The notes under the pieces are model-generated. The model made no database searches, was not told the DNA's origin, and worked only from the letters and a program-made list of their open reading frames with translations. 64,000 nt of DNA from contig JAWKWA010000006.1 of the NCBI GenBank assembly GCA_041397765.1, positions 1-64,000 of the forward strand, written 5' to 3'. A program made the position numbers and the translations under genes. The stretch is from JAWKWA01 sp041397765 (GTDB taxonomy: Bacteria > Pseudomonadota > Alphaproteobacteria > Rhizobiales > Hyphomicrobiaceae). Positions 44,673-52,906 of this stretch are shown one piece after another. Each line of letters begins with the position of its first letter. The stretch's first letter is position 1.

Positions 44673-46205
44673 ATGAGGGCACGCAGCAGGCTCGACGACC
44701 GGCCGCCCGTCGCCGTCATCGACATCGGCTCCAACTCGGTGCGTCTCGTCGTCTACGAGGGACCGACGCGCAGCCCGACGCCGCTCTTCAACGAGAAGGT
44801 GCTGTGCGGCCTCGGCCGCGCGGTCGCCCATGCGGGACGGCTCGACGGCGAGAGCGTCGAGAAGACCTTCGAGGCGCTGCGGCGATTTCGCCTCCTCACC
44901 GAGGAGCTCGGCGCGGGCAAGCCCTGGATCATCGCGACGGCGGCTGTGCGCGACGCGAGGAACTGCGACGCGTTCGTCGCCGAGGTCGAGGCGATCACCG
45001 GCGCCCGCGTCATGCTGCTGTCGGGCGAGCGGGAGGCAGAGCTGGCGGCGGCCGGCATCGTCGCGGGCTTCCACCAGCCCGACGGCATCGCCGGCGATCT
45101 CGGCGGCGGCAGTCTCGAGCTCATCGATCTCAGCGGCGAAACGCTGCGCAACGCAACGACGCTCGGCCTCGGCGGCCTCAACCTGATCGAGCGGGCGGGC
45201 GGCGATCTCGGCCGGGCGGCGAAGATCGTCGACGAGAGCCTCGCGCGCACCGACTGGCTGAAAGCGGGCGCCGGGCGGCTCTTCTATGCGGTCGGCGGCA
45301 CCTGGCGCAACATCGCCAAGCTGCACATCGCCGAGACGCACTACCCGCTGCACGTCACCCACGGCTACAGCGTCGCACCGGCCGAGATGCAGCTCTTCTG
45401 CGAGCGGCTCGCCAAGTCGCGCAAGCTGCAGGGCGTCGCGGATCTGCGGGCGGTCTCGGCGGCGCGGCGCGAGGTCATCCCGTTCGGCGCGCTGGTGCTG
45501 TCGCGGCTGATCGCGGCGATACGGCCCAAGGCGGTGGTCTGCTCGATCTTCGGCATCCGCGAAGGGCTGATCCACCAGATTCTGCCGGTCGAGGAGCGGC
45601 GGCGCGATCCGCTCCTGGCGTTCTGCGAGGAATATGCGCTCCTGCGCTCGCGCTCGCCGACGCACGCCCGCGAGCTCGGCACCTGGACCGACGCGCTCTT
45701 TCAGCCGCCCGGCCCCCCTGAGAGCGAGGACGAGCGGCGGCTGCGCTATGCGGCCTGTACCATCTCCGACATCAGCTGGCGGGCGCATCAGGACTATCGC
45801 GGCGAGCAGAGCCTCAACGTCATCGCCCATGCCTCGCTGACCGGCATCGATCATGGCGGGCGCATCTTCCTCGCCCTCGCCGTCTATTTCCGCCACACGG
45901 GCGGCCAGAAGAACGCCTTCTCGAGCAGGCTCATGCAACTCCTGCCGAAAGGGGCGGTGAAGCGGGCGAAGATCATCGGGGCAGCCGTCAGGACGGCGCA
46001 TATGATCTCGGCGGGTATGCACGGCGTCATGGACCGCACGCGCCTCCACTACGAGAAGGACAGGCTGGTGCTGGAGCTTGCCCCCTCGATCGCCGCGCTC
46101 GACGGCGAGCGCCTGAGGAAGCGGCTCGGCGTGCTGGCGGAGCTGCTCGACCGCAAGCCGATCGTCAGGATCGCCGGCGATCTCGACCGAGCCGAGCGAT
46201 CCTGA
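44673..46205 (+). CDS. ppx: exopolyphosphatase / guanosine pentaphosphatase family
   Basis: A 510-residue ASKHA-fold phosphatase. Phosphate-binding loops are seen in AVIDIGSNSVRLVVYEG and GIAGDLGGGSLELIDL, and ATAAVRDARNCDAFV is the conserved middle element. The C-terminal part (HASLTGIDHGGRIFLALAVYFRH) resembles the HD-like domain of longer PPX proteins. The ATG follows CGGAGGTG directly, with a GTG one codon before. It lies immediately after ppk. Confidence 0.93.
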   Translation: MRARSRLDDRPPVAVIDIGSNSVRLVVYEGPTRSPTPLFNEKVLCGLGRAVAHAGRLDGESVEKTFEALRRFRLLTEELGAGKPWIIATAAVRDARNCDAFVAEVEAITGARVMLLSGEREAELAAAGIVAGFHQPDGIAGDLGGGSLELIDLSGETLRNATTLGLGGLNLIERAGGDLGRAAKIVDESLARTDWLKAGAGRLFYAVGGTWRNIAKLHIAETHYPLHVTHGYSVAPAEMQLFCERLAKSRKLQGVADLRAVSAARREVIPFGALVLSRLIAAIRPKAVVCSIFGIREGLIHQILPVEERRRDPLLAFCEEYALLRSRSPTHARELGTWTDALFQPPGPPESEDERRLRYAACTISDISWRAHQDYRGEQSLNVIAHASLTGIDHGGRIFLALAVYFRHTGGQKNAFSSRLMQLLPKGAVKRAKIIGAAVRTAHMISAGMHGVMDRTRLHYEKDRLVLELAPSIAALDGERLRKRLGVLAELLDRKPIVRIAGDLDRAERS

Positions 46206-46330
46206 GATCGAGGAGACGGGCTGGGCGGAGGGCTATGTGCCTTGTCGCGCTTGCCGGGCGAGGCATCGCGCGCCGGCCGGCTTGATGCCGCGCAAGGCGT
46301 CCGAGGCGCCACTGTGCCAGTGGGACCATC

Positions 46331-47050
46331 ATGGTCGCGAAACCAGACGAAGACGGGCCGGGCGAGGGCCCCGGGCCCGTCAGGGACGATGCCGCCGGCA
46401 AGGCGCGTGCGGCACTCGTCGCCTCGCTGCGCCGGCGCGGCATCAGCGACGAGCGGGTGCTCGCCGCCATCGCACAGGTGCCGCGCGAGGCCTTCGTTCC
46501 TGCCGCCCTCGCGGCGGAGGCCTATCTCGACGTCGCGCTGCCGATCGATTGCGAGCAGACCATTTCCCAGCCCTATGTCGTCGCGCTGATGACCGAGGCG
46601 CTCGACGTCCAGCCACAGCACAAGGTTCTCGAGATCGGCACCGGCAGCGGCTACCAGACCGCAATACTGTCGAAACTCTGCCGTCAAGTCTGCACAATCG
46701 AGCGCTATCAAGCACTGACCAGAAACGCCGAGCGGCTGTTCCGGCAACTTGCACTGTCGAGGATCCGCACCCGGACGGGCGACGGCTATCGCGGCTGGCC
46801 CGACGAGGCGCCGTTCGACCGCATCATCGTGACGGCGGCGGCGCCGCAGGTGCCAGAACAGCTCGTCGCTGAACTCGCCCCCTTCGGCGTCATGGTGGCG
46901 CCGGTCGGCCTCGATACCGAGAGCCAGGTGCTCGTCAGGATCAGCCGGCGCAACGGCGAGGTGGGCAAGGAGGAGCTGCTGAAGGTCCGCTTCGTGCCGA
47001 TGGTCGAGGGACTGCCCGAGGCCGGCGAGGGCACGGCCAGCGAATCGTGA
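46331..47050 (+). CDS. pcm: protein-L-isoaspartate O-methyltransferase
   Basis: A 239-residue SAM-dependent repair methyltransferase that initiates conversion of isoaspartyl to aspartyl residues. After a disordered lead of about 25 residues it shows VPREAFVPAAL, the active-site region CEQTISQPYVVALMTEAL, the SAM-binding motif VLEIGTGSGYQTAIL, and FDRIIVTAAAPQVPEQL. It precedes the LysM/M23 gene as in related genomes, although serS and surE, which usually lie upstream, are replaced here by ppx. Confidence 0.92.
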   Translation: MVAKPDEDGPGEGPGPVRDDAAGKARAALVASLRRRGISDERVLAAIAQVPREAFVPAALAAEAYLDVALPIDCEQTISQPYVVALMTEALDVQPQHKVLEIGTGSGYQTAILSKLCRQVCTIERYQALTRNAERLFRQLALSRIRTRTGDGYRGWPDEAPFDRIIVTAAAPQVPEQLVAELAPFGVMVAPVGLDTESQVLVRISRRNGEVGKEELLKVRFVPMVEGLPEAGEGTASES

Positions 47051-47323
47051 CGGCAGGCACGTCGGGCCGTGGAGCCCGATCAGGCCATGTCCCCGCGAAG
47101 GCGAGGATGGAGCGCGGGCGGTCGTTGGCACGTGCCCCAAACGACCAGCGAGGAGCGGGTTCGCGATTCCAACTGGACCGAACCCCAGCGGGCGATGTCC
47201 GCGCGGTGCCGCAAGTCTGCCGGAATGGCGTGGAAATGCTCCAGAGGGCCGGAACGGAATCAACGATTAATCGGACATTAAGGAAAGCGGGTTCCTAATG
47301 AGCGCGGTCGTGAGGGTAGTTTG

Positions 47324-49141
47324 ATGGGTTGTACCGTGCGTAAACAAGTGTCCGTCAGTGCGAGGACCGTTCTCGGTCTCATCGCCACGGCGTCGGTCGG
47401 GTTGCTCGCTGCCGGATGCAGCGCCGACGTCTCCAGATTCGATTTTCCGACATTCAGTCTCTCCGACGACGCCGCGCGCTCGCGCGGTGGCGCGCCGGTG
47501 CCGTCCGAATCGGTCGGAACCAGCCAGGGTCTCGGCTATCAGGGTGGCTCGGGAAGCTATGGCACGGGTAGCAGCTACGGAACGGGCTCCGCATATGGCT
47601 CGGGTGGCAGCTACGGTTCCGGCAGCAGCTACGGTTCGGGTGGCAGCTACGGGTCGGGCAGCAGTTACGGGTCGGGTGGCTCGGGATCGGGCTATGGCAC
47701 GGGCGGCAGCGGCTCCTATGGCTCGGGCGGGACGTCCGGTGCGGGCTATGGCAGCGGCTACGGCTCGGGCAGCTATGACTCCGGCGCGAGCGGCTATGGC
47801 TCGGGCTACACCCCGTCCACGACGCGCCTCGGCACGACGAAGAAGGCGACGCCCGCCTATGGCTCGGGCGATGCCTATGGCGCGTCGGGTTCGGGTGGCG
47901 ACTATGGCGGCTACGACCCCTCGGGCTCGGCGAGCGGCTTCACCGCCTCGGGGGACACCCGCACGGCCTCGCTCGGCACCACCGGCAGCGGGCTCGGCGA
48001 TGGATCGGACGACCGCGGCGGCGGCGGCGAGACCATCGTGGTCGGCCAGGGCGACACGCTCTATGGTCTGTCGCGGCGCCATGGTGTCTCGGTCGACGCA
48101 TTGATGGCGGCGAACGGCCTCAGGTCGCATGCGCTGCGCATCGGCCAGCGGCTGATCGTTCCTGGCCGAGGCGAGAGCGGCCGCACGGCGCGGACGGCCG
48201 ATCCGGTGCCGGCGCGCGAACTCCGCGAGACGACGCGCAGCGATGACCGCGCGGATCTGGCGGCAGGCGGCGACGATCTGTCGGGCGAGACCTACAAGGT
48301 GAAGCCCGGTGATTCCATCTACGGAATCGCGGTCCGGCTGCATGTGAAGCCGCTGGCGCTCGCCGAGGCCAATGGCATCTCCGATCCCTCCAAGCTGAAG
48401 CCGGGCCAGGTGCTGAGAATTCCCGGGCGCGGCGATGCGGCCGGCGTTCAGACCGCCTCGCGCGGCGGCGGCGAGACGTTCGGTGGCACGGGCGGGCGGA
48501 CGGTGGTCGAGGAAGGCTCGAGCGACCGCGAGGCCTATGGCAGCGACAGCTACGGCAGCGACAGCTATGGCAGCGACAGCTACGGCAGCGAGGCGACGGA
48601 TGGCGATACCGCCGGTCGCGACGGCCGAAGCGGCGGCACCGAGGTCGAGACCGGCCGGTCCGGCCGATCGGAGCAGGCGACGCGCAAGCCCGAGGAGACC
48701 CGCATAGCCAGCCGGACGCCGGCCGAGGAGGACAGCGCGAGCGTCTCGGGCGGCAGCGCCGCTGGCCAGTTCCGCTGGCCGGTGCGTGGACGGATCATCT
48801 CCAAGTTCGGTGATAGCGGCCAGGGCCTGCAGAACGATGGCATCAACATCGCCGTGCCGATGGGCGCGGAGGTGAAGGCGGCCGAGGCCGGGGTCGTCGC
48901 CTATGCGGGCGACGAGCTGAAGGGCTACGGCCGGCTCGTGCTCATCCGCCATGCCGACAACTGGGTGACGGCCTACGCGCACAACGAGGCGCTGCTGGTC
49001 AAGCGGGGCGACCAGGTGAAGCGCGGACAGGTGATCGCCAAGGCCGGCCGGACCGGTAATGTCGACCAGCCGCAGGTGCATTTCGAGCTTCGCCAGGGCT
49101 CCCAGCCGGTCGATCCGCTGCCGCATATGGCCTCGAACTGA
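47324..49141 (+). CDS. LysM/M23 lipoprotein, DipM/NlpD-like, with Gly-Ser-Tyr repeats
   Basis: A 605-residue envelope lipoprotein. The signal ends in the lipobox LLAAGC (Cys near residue 35). Residues 70-165 are an extreme Gly/Ser/Tyr tract built from GSGGSYGSGSSYG-type units, and a second tract of GSDSY units lies at about 404-424. Two LysM peptidoglycan-binding domains are at about 236-282 and 322-369, and an M23 (LytM) domain at 481-602. The first zinc-ligand motif HxGxD is replaced (NDGINIAVP), as in NlpD/DipM proteins that activate amidases rather than cut. It is therefore likely a division-related amidase activator. The ATG at 47324 follows GAGGG. Confidence 0.88.
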   Translation: MGCTVRKQVSVSARTVLGLIATASVGLLAAGCSADVSRFDFPTFSLSDDAARSRGGAPVPSESVGTSQGLGYQGGSGSYGTGSSYGTGSAYGSGGSYGSGSSYGSGGSYGSGSSYGSGGSGSGYGTGGSGSYGSGGTSGAGYGSGYGSGSYDSGASGYGSGYTPSTTRLGTTKKATPAYGSGDAYGASGSGGDYGGYDPSGSASGFTASGDTRTASLGTTGSGLGDGSDDRGGGGETIVVGQGDTLYGLSRRHGVSVDALMAANGLRSHALRIGQRLIVPGRGESGRTARTADPVPARELRETTRSDDRADLAAGGDDLSGETYKVKPGDSIYGIAVRLHVKPLALAEANGISDPSKLKPGQVLRIPGRGDAAGVQTASRGGGETFGGTGGRTVVEEGSSDREAYGSDSYGSDSYGSDSYGSEATDGDTAGRDGRSGGTEVETGRSGRSEQATRKPEETRIASRTPAEEDSASVSGGSAAGQFRWPVRGRIISKFGDSGQGLQNDGINIAVPMGAEVKAAEAGVVAYAGDELKGYGRLVLIRHADNWVTAYAHNEALLVKRGDQVKRGQVIAKAGRTGNVDQPQVHFELRQGSQPVDPLPHMASN

Positions 49142-49521
49142 GGCGGCAGCAGGCGGCAGGCGTGTGCCGGCCCGATCCAAGAGAACGCGTCGAAAGGGCA
49201 GCCCACCGGCTGCCCTTTGCTTTTGCAGGTCGGCGATCGGGCGAGCCTCGTGCCGGTCCTTGCGCCGATGCCGCGCCGCGGCCGATCATGGCCAGGTGAG
49301 CGCCGCTGCTCGAAGCTCGCCTCTGTGGATCGCCGGTCAATGACGGGGAGCGCTCGCCGACAGCAACGGCGTGTCCGGATGCCGCTCCGTGCAAGGTGTT
49401 TCTGCATTGCCCCTAGATCAAGGACTCCGGGCGGCTGTCATAACTGCCGGTGTTTGCTTGCTGCATCACTCGAATCGCTGTTCGAGTCGGCCGCCTATAC
49501 GGAGCGAAAGGGGGATTTGTG
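49142..49521. other. gene-free region after the M23 gene
   Basis: This 380-bp stretch contains the strong terminator of the M23 gene at 49193-49224 and, toward the right end, the promoter area and AAAGGGGG ribosome-binding site of the small lipoprotein. No supported coding frame. Confidence 0.5.
49193..49224 (+). terminator. rho-independent terminator of the M23 lipoprotein gene
   Basis: AAAGGGCAGCC (49193-49203) pairs perfectly with GGCTGCCCTTT (49208-49218) around a CACC loop and is followed by GCTTTT. This is the clearest intrinsic terminator in the window. Confidence 0.9.
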
Positions 49522-49884
49522 ATGGCAGCGACATCCCGCCGGGGAGTGGCCGTGGGTCTGTTGTGGGTGATGCTCGGGGGATTGAGTGGGTGTGCCGGGC
49601 AGCCGAATTTTGAGCGCATGGAGTATGCGCTATCCAGATATTTCAAGCACCGGGTCGATTTCGCCGATATCGGGCAGACGAGCCAGGAGCAGATTCGCGG
49701 CACAGTCATCACCACGATCCCCGTTTCGATCGGCGGCAAGGTGCGCGTGGTTCATGTCATCGACGGGGGATCGCGTGGCGTCCTCGTGTTCAAGACCCAT
49801 GAGAAGGCGGTCGCCTTTGCCGAAAGCTCCTGGGATTATTGGCCAAGTCGCGGTGAGGGACACGACAACGGCGAGACCGACTAG
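49522..49884 (+). CDS. small lipoprotein of unknown function
   Basis: A 120-residue predicted lipoprotein. The ATG at 49522-49524, with AAAGGGGGA upstream, begins MAATSRRGVAVGLLWVMLGG and runs into the lipobox LSGC. The mature part (NFERMEYALSRYFKHRVDFADIG, VITTIPVSIGGKVRVVHVID) looks like a small mixed alpha-beta domain and ends in an acidic tail. I know no family for it. It is an addition within the otherwise conserved M23-DUF815 neighbourhood. Confidence 0.65.
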   Translation: MAATSRRGVAVGLLWVMLGGLSGCAGQPNFERMEYALSRYFKHRVDFADIGQTSQEQIRGTVITTIPVSIGGKVRVVHVIDGGSRGVLVFKTHEKAVAFAESSWDYWPSRGEGHDNGETD

Positions 49885-50108
49885 ACTTGGCGCGGGAGGG
49901 GGCCGGTCGCCGGCCTGAGCAGGGCGCGATGCGGGGCGCGCGTCTCGACGACGGCGGAGCGGCCGATCAAGGACCGAAGCGCGGTCTCCGGCCTCCAACT
50001 CGTCGGAGTCCGCGGCTTCGGCCCGCCGCCGGACCGGCCCCGGCGATCCAGGAGAATTTGCCGGGTGTCAATCGGCGCGCCATCGGCCGTGACGCCTGAC
50101 ACCTTCCA

Positions 50109-51077
50109 TCACGCCTCCCCGGCCTCGATGACGAGGGTCGAGCCGACACTGGCGATCACGAAGGGATCGGGCATGGCATCGGCGATCGCGTGGGTCGCCT
50201 TCCAGCCGGTGCAGTGACAGGGCATGAGGCGCTTCGGGGCGAAGCGCTTCAGGGCCTCGATGGTGTCGGGAATGATCGGCTCGAAGAGGCGGCCGGTCAG
50301 GTGGAAGCCGCCGAGATAGGCATGGATCCGCGTCTCCCCGGTCAGGGTCTGGGCGTGGAGCAGGGTGTTGATCGCACCGGCATGGCCGCAGCCGGTCATC
50401 ACCACCAGCCCCTTGCCCGCCACGTTCACCACGAGGGCCTGATCGTCGGGCACCAGCGGGTCGGGCGTCCAGGCGCCGTCGATGAAGGACTGGTGGACGG
50501 GCAAGCCGCGCTCGAACGGGGTGACGCGAGGGATCTCGCCCGTCATCAGCACCTGTCCGGCCGCCAGCAGCGAGGCCACGCGCGATTCGACGATCCGCGC
50601 GCCGAGCGATTCGAGCACCTTTCTATCCGGCGGCGGCGTCAGGAAGACGGTTCCGTCGGGCATGACCAGCCGGCGGTCGAGGAAGGCGTCGGGGTGCAGA
50701 TGAAGGTCGATCGGCTTTCCGGCGCGGCGCTCGAGGATCGCCGGCAGGCCCTGGGTGTGGTCGATATGGCCGTGGCTCAGCGCCATTTCGTCGATCCACA
50801 GGGGATCGATGCCGAGGAAATCCATATTGGCGAGCGCCGTCGTGGTGGTGACGCCCGCATCGAACAGGACCGTCCGGTGGCTGTCGCCGCGGGTGACGCG
50901 GACGAGGGCCGAGAAGCCGTGCTCGGCGAGGAGGTTCGGACGCCGGCCCCAGGGCTGAGGCAGATCCCAGGTCGGGCGGCGGACCTCGGGTGCGTCGGTC
51001 AGAAAGCCATCGACGACATTGTCGACGACGAGCTGGATCTCGACGCGGTCGACGGGGATCAGCGGGGGCCTGTCCAT
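50109..51077 (-). CDS. MBL-fold metallo-hydrolase
   Basis: A 322-residue metallo-beta-lactamase fold enzyme. The metal-binding motif is SHGHIDHTQGL (HxHxDH), with further ligands likely in MTGCGHAGAIN and LGGFHLTG. The long N-terminal part (VDRVEIQLVVDNVVDGFLT) and the TGCGHAG block resemble the group related to methanopterin-type aminobenzene phosphate synthase rather than glyoxalases. Cytoplasmic. It lies 109 bases upstream of the DUF815 gene start direction-wise, on the same strand, and is not part of the usual core order. Confidence 0.82.
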   Translation of the reverse strand: MDRPPLIPVDRVEIQLVVDNVVDGFLTDAPEVRRPTWDLPQPWGRRPNLLAEHGFSALVRVTRGDSHRTVLFDAGVTTTTALANMDFLGIDPLWIDEMALSHGHIDHTQGLPAILERRAGKPIDLHLHPDAFLDRRLVMPDGTVFLTPPPDRKVLESLGARIVESRVASLLAAGQVLMTGEIPRVTPFERGLPVHQSFIDGAWTPDPLVPDDQALVVNVAGKGLVVMTGCGHAGAINTLLHAQTLTGETRIHAYLGGFHLTGRLFEPIIPDTIEALKRFAPKRLMPCHCTGWKATHAIADAMPDPFVIASVGSTLVIEAGEA

Positions 51078-51186
51078 GGCTCACGTTCCAAATTTGCGGG
51101 GCTTGCGATTGCTTGCGGGTCTTGCGCCGTGCCCATGATGCGGGCCTCGGCCGGGCGCTCCGCCAACCACGCCCGTTTCTCCCCGT

Positions 51187-52077
51187 TCAATCCAGCCGCT
51201 GGCCGAGGCGACCGGCGAGGTCCTGGACGAACTGCCAGGCGACGCGGCCGGAACGGGAGCCGCGCGTCACCTGCCATTCGCGGGCCTCGCGCTCGAGGTC
51301 GGCATCGGCGATCTCCAGTCCATAGTGGCGGACATAGCCGCGGATCATCGCGAAGAAATCGGCCTGGCTGCAATTGTGGAAGCCGAGCCAGAGGCCGAAA
51401 CGGTCCGACAGCGAGACCTTCTCCTCGACGGCCTCGGAGGGGTTGATGGCGGTCGAGCGCTCGTTCTCCATCATGTCGCGGGGCATCAGATGGCGGCGGT
51501 TCGAGGTCGCATAGAAGAGCACGTTCGCCGGCCGGCCCTCGATGCCGCCTTCCAGCACCGCCTTCAGCGACTTGTAGCTGGTGTCGTCGGTGTCGAAGGA
51601 CAGGTCGTCGCAGAAGACGATGAAGCGGTGCCGGCTGATGCGCAGATGCGACAGGCAGTGCGGCAGGTCCTTGATGTCCTCGCGGTGGATCTCGACGAGC
51701 TTGAGGTCGGCAGCCTCGGCCGGTGCGGCGGCCAGGCCGGCGGCGAGCGTGGCGCGGACATCGGCGTGGACAGCCTTGACGAGCGAGCTCTTGCCCATGC
51801 CGCGGGCGCCCCACAGGAGGGCGTTGTTGGCAGGCAGGCCGCGCGCGAAGCGCTCGGTGTTGTCGTGGAGGAGGTCGCGGGTATGGTCGATGCCCTTCAG
51901 AAGCGCCATCGGCATGCGGTTGACCCGCTCGACGGGCAGGAAGCCGGGTGGTGCCGATTGCCAGACATAGGCCTCGGCGACGTCGAGGTCGAGGGCGCGG
52001 CCAGCGGGCGGGGCGAGGCGCTCGAGCGCCGCGGCGATGCGCTCGAGGCGGGCGATCAGGGGATCGGCGTCGGTCAT
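51187..52077 (-). CDS. DUF815 AAA-type ATP-binding protein
   Basis: A 296-residue P-loop ATPase of the DUF815 family. Walker A is in LLWGARGMGKSSLVKAV, Walker B in RFIVFCDDLSFD, and an Arg-finger-like region in LFYATSNRRHLM followed by LSDRFGLWLGFHNCSQ. The start MTDADPLIARLERIAAALERL was chosen for position and length; the frame is open upstream without similarity. Function is not established. It is divergent from yajC, as in other Hyphomicrobiales. Confidence 0.85.
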   Translation of the reverse strand: MTDADPLIARLERIAAALERLAPPAGRALDLDVAEAYVWQSAPPGFLPVERVNRMPMALLKGIDHTRDLLHDNTERFARGLPANNALLWGARGMGKSSLVKAVHADVRATLAAGLAAAPAEAADLKLVEIHREDIKDLPHCLSHLRISRHRFIVFCDDLSFDTDDTSYKSLKAVLEGGIEGRPANVLFYATSNRRHLMPRDMMENERSTAINPSEAVEEKVSLSDRFGLWLGFHNCSQADFFAMIRGYVRHYGLEIADADLEREAREWQVTRGSRSGRVAWQFVQDLAGRLGQRLD

Positions 52078-52443
52078 TCTCGGGGCTCCACGGGTGCGCG
52101 CATCGGTGGCCGGACGAAGCCTCGGGCTGGCCGATCCGGCAGGCGAGGGGGCTTGCATAGAGCATCCGCGACCGGGCTGTGAAGCGGTCGGGCGAGCAAT
52201 CGTCGAGGTCCAGGCCCGGCCGGGGCGGCGATCCGGCCCGACGGGCGCGGGTGATGAAAGCCGGGGGCTTGGCCCTGGTTCCCGGGCGGGCTTGCTTGCA
52301 AAGAGCGCTGGGGTCTCTATAGTCGCGGCGATTTCGCAGGATGCACCCGCCCGGCCCTTCAGAGCAGGGAGCCGGGTGCATCCGCATCATCATCGGACCC
52401 CTTGCTCTCGACCGCGGCTCGCGCCGCCTCTTCACGGTGGCTT

Positions 52444-52779
52444 ATGCTGATCTCGCCCGTTTTTGCCCAGGCCGGCGCCCCAGGCACGTCGGACTTCCTG
52501 TTCCAGATGCTGCCGTTCCTGCTGATCTTCGTCGTCATGTATCTGTTGATCATCCGGCCCCAGCAGCAGCGGATGAAGACCCACAAGGAGATGCTCGCCA
52601 ACATCAAGCGGGGCGACACCGTCATCACCTCGGGCGGCATCGTCGGCAAGGTGGTGCGGGTGGTCGACGAGGGCGAGCTGCAGGTCGAGATCGCCGACAA
52701 TGTGCGCGTCAGGCTGATGCGGGCGATGGTGGCCGAGGTGAGGGCCAAGGGCGAGCCGGTCAAGGACGCGACGAGCTGA
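52444..52779 (+). CDS. yajC: Sec translocase accessory subunit YajC
   Basis: A 111-residue inner-membrane protein with one span (QMLPFLLIFVVMYLLII) immediately followed by the family motif RPQQQRMKTHKEMLANI and KRGDTVITSGGIVGKVV. It associates with SecDF to support preprotein export. The ATG at 52444 has GGTGG upstream. It is the first gene of yajC-secD-secF. Confidence 0.93.
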   Translation: MLISPVFAQAGAPGTSDFLFQMLPFLLIFVVMYLLIIRPQQQRMKTHKEMLANIKRGDTVITSGGIVGKVVRVVDEGELQVEIADNVRVRLMRAMVAEVRAKGEPVKDATS

Positions 52780-52906
52780 GCGGGCGCATCCGCCCCGACC
52801 GGGCCGGCATTCCGGCCCTGCCCGACCGCCCCTCGAGGCTCCCGCCTGAGTGGCACCGGCACCGGCCGAGCGAAGCTGCGGCCGGGCGACAACCAAGATA
52901 GCGATC

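Noticed and set aside
47536..47820. Repetitive DNA that at first looks like a CRISPR-like or VNTR array
   Set aside because: It lies in frame inside a lipoprotein gene and encodes a Gly-Ser-Tyr tract; there are no spacers. No CRISPR array was seen anywhere in the window.
47267..49180. Long Ala/Arg-rich frame antisense to the LysM/M23 gene
   Set aside because: It is produced by the complement of the Gly/Ser/Tyr repeats and GC-rich third positions; no protein-like features.
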